A program made the translations under genes and the position numbers. The notes under the pieces are model-generated. The model searched no databases. It was not told the DNA's origin and saw only the letters and a program-made list of their open reading frames with translations. Source: Drosophila persimilis (lineage: Eukaryota; Arthropoda; Insecta; Diptera; Drosophilidae). Taken from it: a stretch of DNA of 64,000 nt. Shown here piece after piece: positions 1 to 11,877 of the stretch. Location of the stretch: NCBI RefSeq assembly GCF_003286085.1, contig NW_020825343.1, positions 248,001-312,000 on the forward strand. The letters are read 5' to 3'. Positions within the stretch are counted from its first letter, which is position 1. The number at the start of each line of letters is the position of its first letter.

Positions 1-980
1 CAATTCATTTTTAATGGTTCGCCGTGCAGTTTAGCGCACGGATCCCCCCCAGATCCAGTCCCTAATCCACACGGGGCACGAAGCCAGAACGAGAGGAAGA
101 GAGAGTTTGAAAAATTGATGGGGGAATTGTTTTTCGTCGGCTGATAAGCCAACGTATAAATACTCTTTGGAGTCCGAGCCATACATCCTGCCACAGCACT
201 CAATAGTCCTTGCAGTCCTTCCGGTGGCATACCCTTTCAGGTGCAGCCTTGGTGCGCAAATATTTCCCAATAGAATTTCAACGAGCTGCTAGTATTTTTG
301 CATAGAATTTGATACCCAAAATATGTTGCAGCCGCAACAGGAATGACTTTGTGTGTGGATGAGTGTGGCAGCTCCAACGATAACCAGACACGTACACATG
401 CCACAGGCGAATGCAGGCAGCAGGCAGCAGGCAGCAGCTATCTTTGCCACACCACCCCGCAACCCCCCAACCCCCCTGGCACACCATCAAGCCATTTTGT
501 TTTGGTTTTTTCGGAGAAAATTTTGCTGCATTTTATTTATGGCTGACGTTTAGCAAAGGGAAAACGGGAAAATGGGAAAACCCGAAGCAGTGGAATGGAA
601 AGGTGCCAAAGGGGAATTTCAAGATGATTTTTTCAATTTTTGCAGGCTGCCCAGAAAAAAGTGGCGCTCAAAATGTTTGTACTTGTTGTTGTTATTTTTT
701 GTTTCCTTCTTTTGGTCGCTGCTGCCACTGCTGCCTCTGCTGCAACTGCTGCCACTGCCACTGCTGCTGCACTAACTTCATTAGGCATGGACGTGAGACG
801 TGAGAGTCTTGAACTTCTGAAGGCAGTTGTTGCTATCGCATCGTGTGGCCCCCGGCGAAAGTTTAATGTCTTTTCCGGCTAATTGAGTGGCCCGGCGCAC
901 TTGCAGACCAGACGGATGGACGGGGGCACATAAAAAGGCTCTTTGCCAAGTCATGCATCTAATTATGAGCAGGCAAAAAA

Positions 981-1002
981 CACACACACACACACACACA
1001 CA
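981..1002. repeat. (CA)11 microsatellite
   Basis: An uninterrupted run of 11 CA units inside the presumed nkd intron, preceded by an A-run. Confidence 0.95.
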
Positions 1003-4000
1003 GAAAAAAAGAAGAAAATTAACTTTGAAACTACCAGTACGAGGGGACGGTCCGGGATCCGTTCGGTTCGGTAGGTGGTACATATGGTATGGTCTATGGT
1101 CTATGGTCTATGGTATGGCTGCTTAAAGGCAATTAACTGTTACTTACGTTGGCATTTTCCAACCTATTAAAAACCCAACGCAAGTAAGCAGACCAGAAAA
1201 CCCATTAAAGCGAATGTGTTTTTTCAGTTAGCTCTTCCCTGAACTGCCTTTCTGATTGTTTGCTGAATGTCCAAGGATGGTAGCCAGGGGAGGGTCTTCC
1301 AGTACCAGTTTTACTGTGTCCTTATAGAGAATTGTTGCATCACTGAATCGATGGGAAATATTGATTTAGATTCGAAATGGTTGCTTGTTTTCCTTGAAAC
1401 ATATACATATATTGGAACATATAGGATTTTCAATCTTTTTGTTAGGTTATCCAAGTATTTCAAACATTATTCCCCTCACAGAACACTTAGAGAATAATGG
1501 TATAAGAATGTGTTTAAATCTAAAAGAATGTATGCGAAATATAACCGAAAAAAGAAGGGATAACGTGGGTGCTCGGGTGAGCATGTCGCAAAATACATAT
1601 TTTCATAATTTTCGCTTGATTTAAACGAGAAACATTCTCTAATTCTATCATTAGTTTTAATTAATAATAGCCCAACACACATTTCAACGAATGTCAGTGG
1701 GGCCATCTATCATAATTCTTCTGCTAATGACATTCATATCAAATATCGTAGAAAAACCAAATAGAATTCATCGATCATCCAACTGACACTATTCTATGGC
1801 CTATTGGCATTTTTCCTTCACTCTGGGGATTGGATTCTATTAGCCGGAGAACACACGCTCTTAATTAACCTAATCCGAGGGTCAGAGAGAGAGAGAGAGG
1901 GAGAGAGCCCCAGTCACGTGGAATTCAAGTCAAGCTGTTAACTTAAGCTGGGCCCCAGCCTCGGCCTCAGCCTCAGCTGATGTTTGTTGGTCTTAAGCTG
2001 GTTCATTGAATTAAGCCAGTGGCAGTGGCCCCCACCTGTAAATACCCGTACTGCTAAAGCAAAGGAATAGTAGGATGTTGCCATGGGAGTGCTCTGTGGA
2101 GGGGGCGGACGGACCATCGCCATCTGGTGCTGCACAGAGCGGCAATAAAATTATACACCAATGTCTCTATTGGACTATCATCTGCTGTGCTCTTTTATAT
2201 CTCCTTCGTCGGTGCCTTTTTCTTTTTTTAGTGCGGATGGACGGACAGACCATTCCCAATGCGGTTTTTTATATGGGGATCTCTCCGGCTCCGTCTCCGT
2301 CTGCGTCTCCGGCTCCTCGCTTCTGTCTCTATCTGTAACTATTTCCAAGCTGTTGCCAGCAATTAAACTTTGTGTCTGTGCGGGTTCTCTTCTCTTTCCC
2401 TTCTGTTGGGTCGTTCGAGTGAGTAGAGTATTTCTTTAAATTGCTAATGCCATAAAATGAAATTAAAGCTGCTCGGAGAGCAAGAGAGAAAGAGGTACAC
2501 AAGTGCCAGAACTAAGAGATTGTTTTTTTTTGTACTGTAGGGGTAGGGGTGGAGGGGGAGGGCGAGGGCGGAGCGCAGCGCAGCCAACACTCGGAACAGT
2601 TCGAGTTCGAGGCCAATCCATGGCTCTGATATTTCCGTGCACTTAAACACTTAACGCCATTGTTTATACACTTGAGTGCACTCCGCCTCGTCGCCTTTTT
2701 GATGTGGTGTGAAAAGTCGTCGTCAATGGCAAAGGCACACACACACACACACACACCACAGAAGAACGCAGAGAGAAAAAAATCTTGAAAGACATTTTCC
2801 TGGCCGCTCTCTTCGGCTTCTGTTCTCTTTGGTTTTTTTTTTTTTTGTTATAATCCCGAAAACATATCCGTAGAGCACTCGGCAATGCTCATAAGTGTTC
2901 AGCTAAATGGAAAAACATTTCTTTTAAGCGTTGACAAAACAATAAAATAAAAGAGACGCTTATGCTCTGGAGGGTCTTTTGATGCCACATTTCTCCGTAT
3001 CCCCTATTCCTATCCCACAGAAACACACACGTTTCGATCCAATTCCCGTCTGCTCCCAGCCATAATGAAGGTATTTGTGATTGTCTCTAAAGTAGTAGGA
3101 AGTATTTCCCTTTTGGGTGTGAAAATTGCCAGCAAAGATTTCCGTTAAGACAGGACGACAATCCAATGTGGCTGGCAGGGAGGCAGCGTCTTGGCCAATT
3201 TAAGGGGAAGCAATTTTGAGCTCAAACACAGAAGCGTAGCGGTGCGGAGGGCGATGGGGGCAAGGGAGGATTAGGATATGTGTATCCTGCGTAATCTGTA
3301 TAGGAATAGGAGACACAGACAGACCGGAAGACCGGAAGGCCGGGAGGAAGCGGAAGGATGCTCAGGTGACAAAGATGTCAGTGTGGAAAAACGAAGGAGA
3401 AAAATGTCAGAGGAAACGCCATGTTGGTGTGGAATTCACTTACGAAAGTTGCTGTCAAAGGAAATTCCATAGAACCCAAAAGCGAAAAAAAAAATGAACG
3501 GTCTATTGGTGGCTTTTGCTGGAATATTGTTGAAAAAATGTCTCATTTATAAATAGAAACCTTAGCTTTTGTAGCCTGTACATCGTTTCATAGCACATAC
3601 CCCATCCCCACCCACCATTTGGCCCACAAAACTGGGTCAATTCGCTGCCATTTGTGTGGAAAAACCGCCATTGCCTAGGCATTTACATCTGTGTTTAGTC
3701 CCTGCCTCAACGCCCGACTCCTGTGGCAGGAGTCGAGCCCCAAAACTGAAATGCCAATGAAGCCCAATTATGCCGTGTCCGTGTCCATGTCCCCCTGCTC
3801 CTCCCCAGAACCAGAACCGAAAGGTAACTGCCAAATGCTAACAATGCAAAGCCCTACCAAACGATGCCACACCCCTAAATATATATATATATATATATAT
3901 ACATATACATATGTAGATATATTTTAGCTTATTCTGCCTTTTTTCTGCTGTTGTTGTTATCTTTTACCATGGCAGCAGCATCACTCCCTGCTCGCATTTT

Positions 4001-4555
4001 GCTCTGGGCAACAGCTGTCAACCAGGTTACGTGTGTGAAAGTCAGTATGGAGATAGCTCCTCCTGCCTCCTGCCTCCTGCCTCCTGGTAGAGGCATAAAT
4101 TTATCCCACTCCCTCGCTATCCCACCGTCAGACAGAAATTGGCGAAAAACACCAAAAACCGAAATGACAACTGAACGGAAGGGAAGGGAGCGATGAGATG
4201 GGGTAGATGTGTCTGGGGCTCTCTCGGATAGTACCCTAATTCGATTTCAAAGCACACAGAATTAAGGCAACTCCGGAGGAGGCCTTTTGTTCTACTGCGA
4301 GGCAGGAAAAAAGCTATTGAAAAATCATATGGCAGGAAAGCAGGCAAGCTGGCAAGAGATAGAGATAGAGATAGATAGATATGGTGGATGGGAATAGAAA
4401 AGAAAAGAAAGAAAAGACAAAAGACAAACACAGCAGAAATGGAGACTCATCCGCACAGGCCATAGCCATAGCCACATCCACATTGATACGTGCCTGGCAT
4501 TTGCCAGTTTGGATTAATTTCATTTATCCCCCCTGGAAAGAAAAGAAAGCCCAGA

Positions 4556-4556
<1 letters not shown>

Positions 4557-4590
<34 letters not shown>

Positions 4591-4597
4591 AGAGAGA
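4557..4597. repeat. (AC)15 microsatellite running into (AG)5
   Basis: A compound dinucleotide repeat: about 15 AC units followed directly by AG units. It produces spurious His-Thr reading frames on the plus strand. Confidence 0.95.
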
Positions 4598-5858
4598 CAC
4601 ACTCTCCCTGTCCATGTAGCGGCCTATCTATCAGTATGCTGTGTATTCTCGGATCGGATCGGATCGGGGATAATGGCAGCATTAATTTGAATTGCATAAT
4701 TTGTTGTGTGCAGAAAGCAGAGAAATAAGAAATTAAGTCAATGGCCCAAACAAAATATAAATATCGATTAGGAGACAGCGAAAGAAGCGGAGACCGAGAC
4801 GGAGACGGAGACGGAGACGTCGACGATAGCTGCAAATGACAGGGAAAATAACTCTCGAGTCGGAGTCGGTGGCAACCCATTTAATTGAGAAAATTTAACA
4901 CGTACGCCACACATTTGTATTCATTCTGGGTCTTTCAGGGTCTGCCACTGCCACTGCCACTGCCACTGCTCCCTCTCTCTGTGGGAAATTGGATTAAAGG
5001 CGTTAAAGACACTGCGTTCCGTTGTCAACGCCATCTCGTTTGTTGGCTCCTCCGCGCAACTGTAAATTACATTTGATATTAGCAGCGGGATGGGGTCTCC
5101 CCGACTTGTGGCAAAAGAAAGCAAAACGAAGTTTGTTAGTATGCCATAATCGTATGGCGAAGAGGGGTTTATTTATAGCATTAGCGCATATTAGGCCTAA
5201 TGGCCATAACATACGACCAGGACGAGGACCACGGACGGGTGGCCTTAAATTGTTATAAACGGGTCTGCCGCAGAATATGATCAGGAGTTATGCAAGTGGC
5301 AGAGCAGGGATCCATCTGACAGCCCAGAAACGCGATTGGAATAACGAAAGCAGGTCCCAAAAACCAAGGATGACAAACAGATAAATGCCACTTGAAAGAT
5401 AAAAAGAAAGATAAAAGATAAGGTCGCATGCGGAAGCGGAAGCACACATGCACACAATACGAAACCAAAAAAAACAACAAGCAATAACATGAAAGAGAAA
5501 AGAGAAGAAGAGAAAGATCCGAGCAATTTCCTTTAGTTAGTTTTCATATCATAAAAGGAAAACTATTGGATGAATCGAACCGTAGGATTTCCATCAATAC
5601 TATGGCCTATGGCCACTCCTGCTGGAGCAGGGGCAGGGGAGGGGGCAGACCTAATCTAGCACCATCCTTTCCTTCTCTGCCCTTTCCATATCTCAATGCT
5701 TCACATGTCAACTCCAGCACGTTCTAGTTGATTAAATAAACTGATTGATGGCATGCCTGATTGATGCCTTCAACGAATTGTCAGCCCTGTCTAACTCCCC
5801 CAACAGCCCCAACCCCCGTTTATTCTTCTGCTTCTTTCTATATATGTAACATCCTTGA

Positions 5859-5988
5859 CTAATGCAACCCTTTTTTGTTCTCTTTTTCTGCCGTTTCCTT
5901 GCAGGTGTGTACCGAGCGCTGGAACGCTGACTCCTTGAAGTTCTTCTCAGCCGAAATAAACCCCCCGGCCCCCAGCGGCAACCCTTAG
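5859..5988 (+). other. Strong isolated 3' splice site with a 27-codon ORF (cryptic exon or ratchet point)
   Basis: A branch-point-like CTAAT (5859-5863) is followed by about 35 bases of pyrimidines and TTGCAG ending at 5904. The next bases are GTGTGT, so the site reads AG|GT, as in recursive splice sites of long Drosophila introns. Read in phase 0 from 5905, the sequence stays open for 27 codons to a TAG at 5986-5988, with mostly G/C third positions. An AATAAA (5955-5960) lies inside that ORF. Spliced to the nkd exon that should precede 20388 (which leaves one base), the frame would instead stop at 5928-5930. It may be a ratchet point, an alternative terminal exon, or chance. Confidence 0.4.
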
Positions 5989-8070
5989 AGGACGTTTTTT
6001 TCCCCCTTTTGGATTGTTGGATTTTTGGTTTGGTTTGCTTTTGGTTTTGGTTTAGTTCCTGCTCTTCGGGGGTGTGTTTTCGTTACACTTTTCACGCTTT
6101 AACAAACTCCAAGCCAGGGTAGGGGAGGAATCTCAGTTCAGTTCGTAGTTTTCGGGGGATAGAATATCTTAAGCATTATAATCGCATTAGAGCGATAAAT
6201 GACCAAAATCGATAGGCAGTCTGCATTTTTGGCTATTTAGTTTCTTCAGCAAATCTCCGAGGGTGACTTTTGACAGTCGCCAGAGTCACGTATGGCACGG
6301 CTTTAAAGCAACCCTTAGACCCCACTCTGCTCTCTCCGTGTCGCCGTCTACTGAAATAAAACCGGCTTAAACGCCCCCAAATTATAAGAGCCCGAAAGCA
6401 GCCCGACAGCCCAGACAGAGCCAGGAAATATGACAAGAGGCGAGGGATTGCTATCGCATGGATTGCAGGCAACGGCGATGGCGGCGGCGGCGGCGGCGGC
6501 AGGCCATTTGCTGCAACGGAAGCCACCCCCAAAGAAAAATAAGAAGAAGGGAAGGGAAGGGAAGGGAAAACCAAGGGCACACTGAGAAATATATGAAAGA
6601 GCACTCCATTCTGGAAGGAGTTTCCACGCAGTTCCGGCTCCTCCAAGCAGTTCTTTGCGATTCCTCGGTTTATTGTCTGCAATGCATCAAATAATGAAAC
6701 GGGTTTCCCCGGAAATGCGCCACAATTAAGCCAGGGATTTGCCACCAGCATGCAGCACCCCCTCCCCCAATGGGATATGGGATGTGGGAGATGTGGCAGG
6801 AATGCCTGTCCCGCCGAGGCATTTGGAAAACTTTTTCCTTCACACTCACTCAAGTTGCGATTTCCTTTTTCCATTTTCCATTTTCTATTTTGCTCACACA
6901 ACAACATTTTTTGCCTCTATTTTATTTGTGTGCCACACACAAAGTGCAAACAAAATTTATTTTCCATTTAGTTTTTATAAAGCGCAAACAACATACAAAC
7001 ACAGGGAATGAACCGAAAGGAAAAGAAAGGAAAAAGCCAAGAAAAGAAGAGAAAAGCAAAGGACAAGAGCAACATTCGAAGAACAGAAAACATAGTGGGG
7101 AAGGGGGCCAGTGGGGAAGGGGAAGGGGAAGTGGGAAAGCAGCTAAGGGCAAAGCCAAACAAAGTTCAATCAAGTTAACTTTGTTGCCAAAGCGAAAAGG
7201 AAATGTGCGCGGAAGGAAGGGCATTGGCTGGGGCAGGGTTGGGGGCGGGGAAAAGTTCAAAGCAACTCTGGACTTTTGACTAAAAGTCGTGGCCGATTTG
7301 ACCAGGACGAAGCTTCGGGGACCTCCGTCCAAAACCTGGCCACAGAGCGTAGCTTAAGTGTATTTAATAAAGTTTTTTTCTCTTCTCCTTTTTTCCTTTT
7401 TCCTTCCCGATGGTTTATCACTGAGATCTGGGCAGCTCTTAGCTCTCTCGCTCTCCTCCTCCCCGTTTTCCTCCCTTCAAGTTTAAAGGACACTTTAAGT
7501 TTGAAGGGACCAGGGATGATTGGCTCTGGTCAGCATGGGGGATGGGGAATGGTGGATGGTGGATAAGTATGTGGTTTAGTGAGTGCAAATTTCAGAAGAC
7601 ACTTTTTGTCACGTATTTTGATTTTTATGGAATTGGGCCAAGGGAGGGGACACCATTTAGTTTTGGATGGGGAAAACTATCTATAAAGACGGGGAAACTT
7701 TCAAGAAACACGAAACAAATGTGGAATATAAGGCAACCGACTCCTCTCCACCCCGAAAAGCCCACTCTCTAAAAGGCCTTTCATTCAGCAACTTTTCCAA
7801 CCGGAAGTAAGTGAAACTTGAAGTATTTGAAATATTTGAAAACTGCAACAGCTGCCTTGGGTTTGGGTTTGAAGCAAAAGTATCTTTTTCGAGCCGAAAG
7901 TCTTGGGAAAACAATCTGCAATCAGCTCTAGAGCTCTACGTGCCTCAAGTTTTCCCACTCTTTCCTCTTCTTTTTTCCACTTTTCATAATGACCCAAGGC
8001 ACGCCCTGGAATTGGGTCAAGTTGTGTGCCAATAAGGGCTCCATCGCTGAACATGGAGTTGGACATAGAG

Positions 8071-8134
8071 TTGGACACGGACACGGACACGGACACGGAC
8101 ACGGACATAGACATGGACATGGACATGGACATGG
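8071..8134. repeat. GGACAC/GGACAT hexamer tandem repeat
   Basis: Roughly ten hexamer units. GGACAC units come first and GGACAT units follow, showing a simple point-variant switch within the array. It translates as Asp-Thr and Asp-Met dipeptide runs but lies in non-coding DNA. Confidence 0.9.
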
Positions 8135-8743
8135 GCCTAGGAAATGATGATTATTTGCATAGAACTTTGGCGCGATTTAGCGGTTTGTGTACGAGGGCAA
8201 TTAAATGGGCCCAAGACGAGAGCCGGGGAGGAGGGGAAGCCCGTTCTGGGCACAAGGGGAAGGGGAAAGAATGGGAATGGGGAATGGGAATAAGAAAATC
8301 AATTACAAAACTCCACTTCAAAATGGAAAAGAGCTAAATGACTTCCGCTCAAGATGTTGTTGTTGTTGTTGTTGTCGTTTCTCGGTTTCTCGGTTTCTCT
8401 TAATTGCTTGCCCGCAGAGCCAGAAGCACAGAGACCGAGCCAGAGCTCGAGCCAGTGCCAGTGCCAGAGCCAGAGCCAGATTGCTGCTGCGGACGGAGAA
8501 GCCTAAAACGGAAATCATGTTATGGCCAAGCGCTCTGGGGACAGCCAACAACAAGAACAGAAGAGAACAGTCGTAACTCATAAATATAATGACAAATCAG
8601 AAAAAAATTCAAGAGGCAGCTGGACAGCAATCAAAAAGGCTGATGAAGAGCCTCTCCGCTGCCTCTGCCACTCTCCTGCCCTCTTGGCCGAGTGCTGAGT
8701 CAGAAAAATAATGGAAAACAATTTAGACTGTGTGTTTCCCGTA

Positions 8744-8790
8744 GAGGGGCGGGGGCGGGGGCGGGGGCAGGGGCAGGGGCAAAGGCAGGG
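8744..8790. repeat. GGGGGC / GGGGCA G-rich tandem repeat
   Basis: About eight G-rich hexamers on the plus strand with runs of four or five G. Such an array could form a G-quadruplex on this strand. It is non-coding. Confidence 0.85.
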
Positions 8791-11700
8791 ACTGGGACTG
8801 GGGATGCGGCTAGAAAGGACCAACCAGACTCCCATGACCATGGGAGAGATGAAAGAAAAGCCAGCAATAACAATTGAATTTTCAAATGCTGCTTATTGTT
8901 TTTCCAGCCTCAAAAGCAAAAGCAAAAGCAAAAGACGATGAAGAAATTGGCCCGTACCGAAGCGAAGCGAACCAAAGTGAAGCCCTTGCCTTGTTAAAAT
9001 GCAATCAAATTGTGGCCGAAAGAGTATGCTGCACGAGTGCTGCACGAGTTGCACAGAGCTCAACCACAAATATTTGCTGGCCAGGCCAAAAGCCAGTTTA
9101 ATTTTGGCCCCAGGCGATGGGGAGGGTCAGTTTGTGGTACTCCATTTTTTGCTCTATAAAAGAACAACACACACACACACAACAAGAGATGGCATGGCCA
9201 GATCGAAGCATAGATACTCTTACTCGGTAGATGCCAGTTCCAGGCACAGTCTTTTCTGCTCTTTCCCCTATTCAGACAGAGAGACAGAGAGAGAGAGTAT
9301 GGCAGGAGAACAAACCTCAACTTTTTGGCATTCACTCGAGTGCAACGTGGCATGAAGCACCGGCCTCTGTCTCTGCCTTCAACTTTTTGGGGGCTGCTAC
9401 TGGTTTTTTTTTTTGCCACAGCAAAAGAAAAACTTGCAACGAACTTGCAAACAGTAGCCCCTTGTCAGAGCCCACATATGATTCCAATTCTCTCTCTGTC
9501 TTTCTCTCCGGCCCCTCATCGTACACCGTTCTCCTGTCTCTGTCTCCTGTCTCTGTCCCGAATCTCAGTCATGTGGCATATGTGTGACTGCCTGCCTGCC
9601 TTCCAAGTTTTTGCAGTACGTAAATCGGCGAGGCTTTTTGTTCCTTTCCCCTCTCGGTTTTATTTTTTTATTTTTTTTCTTTCTTAAATATGCTACGTGC
9701 AGCGACAACCGACAAACTCGACTGCAGAACGTGCTGCGTGCTCGGGTATTTGTTGTTTGAAATGAGAAGAAAACAACAACAACAACAAAAACGAGACTAC
9801 GAGAACAAAAAAAGTTGCCAAGAATTTGCCGCCGACAACGATGTCGGTTGACTTTGTCATATGAAAAGTAAACAAGCGACAGGCAAAAGGCAACAAAAGT
9901 AGAGGCCCACACGGACCCACAGACCCACAGGCCAAAGTAGAGTCAAAGTAAAGCCAAAGTAAAGCCAAGAGCCAGGCACAGCCAGAGCCAGAGGCGCCCG
10001 CGGTCTCTAATGAGAGCAGGGTTAGAGTGGGATAAAGTTTTCGGGATGGGTAGTAGGATCCCTAAGACCATACAAATATAATAGTATAGATCTTGTAGAT
10101 ACAGGCCAAGTGGAACAACAGCATATTTGATGGATAAATGATCCTCGAATCTGGGAACTACTGGAGAATGTCCTACAACTCTTTCGATGCCCCTTCCTGG
10201 GGCCTGCCAAAACATTCTCAATTCCCCCCGTTTACTGCCTTGTGGCACCGTCTCTGGGTCCTCTCTTTTCTTCAACTTTGCCACATAGTTGGCGACACTC
10301 AGCGAAACTTGACATTAACTGTGGCGCTCCCCGCACACGTCTGAACTTCTCAAGCCACCAGTGGATCCCACTTAAGCCCTTGGCTCCCTCAGACCCCCCT
10401 CCACCCCCTCTCCAGGCTCGGGATTGTGTGTTTGTGTGTGTAATGTGGAGGCACAGACGAAAAATAGTTAATTATAGTGGCAAGTGGCTTACAAAAGAAA
10501 TGGCGACAATTCTTCGGAGCGAGTGCGAGCGGCAATAAAACTATTTTACGAGTCAAAGTTTCAGCCCCCGAAAAAAACAAAATGAAAACTTGATTTCATA
10601 AAAGTTTTTGGCTTCTCCCGAAAGAATATTAATAATAGATGTGGGTGGTGGTGTGTGTGCGGGGAGGGGGGGTAGGGATTTCTGGGGGTGAGATGCAATC
10701 AGCTTATGCAAATCCTTGTTGATTTTAAAATAATGAAATGGCAATGTCCATTGCATGAATAATCCACGAACACGAAGGCACAAAACACGAGCACAGAGTG
10801 CGGGATTTTCCATTCGGTACGCCATGGCGTATACGCAACTTTCCGTATACGTTTATTGTTGTCTTGGCCTGCGTAATGTAATTGCAATCGGAACAGCACA
10901 CAGAAAACAAAGAAAAGAAAGACAAAAGGCATAACCAGGGGAAAATGCGCATATTTTCATTAAATATTTAGCCAAATGCGAAAACCCCTCGCTTTTGGGA
11001 ACAGCCATGTGGAGTGGAGTGGGGCCAGTGGGTGGCCTGTCCAATATCCATTCCCGACTTTATGTGAGGAAACTTAATTTGCCGCCGTTTGCACAAAAAT
11101 TGTTGGCATTTTCTCTGTGGGTGTGTGTTTGTGTATCTGTGTGTTTGTGTTTGAGGTAATTGTGCAAACAGAAATTCTGGCAAATGAGAGAGACCGCCCG
11201 CCCGGCCGCCCACTGGATGGCCCTGGAATATATATTGTGGCGGTAGCCAAAAATCAAAAGCGCAAAAAAACACATTGAAAAAATATGAAGAAAAACAATT
11301 AATTGTTGTGAAAACTATTTTGAAAAATGTGGAGAGACATTTGTAATGAAGTTGAAAATGAATCAAAACCAAAAGAGCAACGAAAAGTGGTAGAAAAAGA
11401 GAGACACAGAGAGAGAGAAAGAGGGCGCGTGGGTGTTTGAGAGAAAAAGAGAATCGGTAAGAGAGATCTACAGAGATTTAACCGATTATCTAGGCCGTGT
11501 TCATTTCGAGATGCATTCTCAGCCAAGAGCCAACGAAATTACTGGCCGTCTGCGTGGGCAATCAGGTCGCAATGGCTCTCTTCTCTTACCCGAAAATGTA
11601 TTTACAATTTCTGTGACGCATTTTGTGTGTGCCCGTGCTGGGATGCTCTCAAAGTCAAAGCCGCACAAAACAAGAACGAAAACAAAAACAAAAACAAAGG

Positions 11701-11849
11701 CAAAAACAAATTATAAATCTTCAAAAGCATTCTTAAAACACAGAGAGTGGGGGGCTAGGGGAATTTTGTTGTTTTTAGCAAATAAGTACGGGGAGGGGAG
11801 GGTGGACGGACGCGCTAACTTAAGAAGCGAAGGGAGGCTAAAGATCTAG

Positions 11850-11877
11850 TGGATGGATGGATAGATGGATGGATGGA
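11850..11877. repeat. (GGAT)n tetranucleotide microsatellite
   Basis: Seven GGAT/AGAT units with one variant unit, in the presumed nkd intron. Confidence 0.9.

Noticed and set aside
640..882. ORF with an acceptor-like TTTTTGCAG and a signal-peptide-like Leu/Ala-rich start
   Set aside because: The hydrophobic and Ala-rich residues come from TTG and GCC/ACT simple repeats, third positions show no bias, and nothing recognisable follows.
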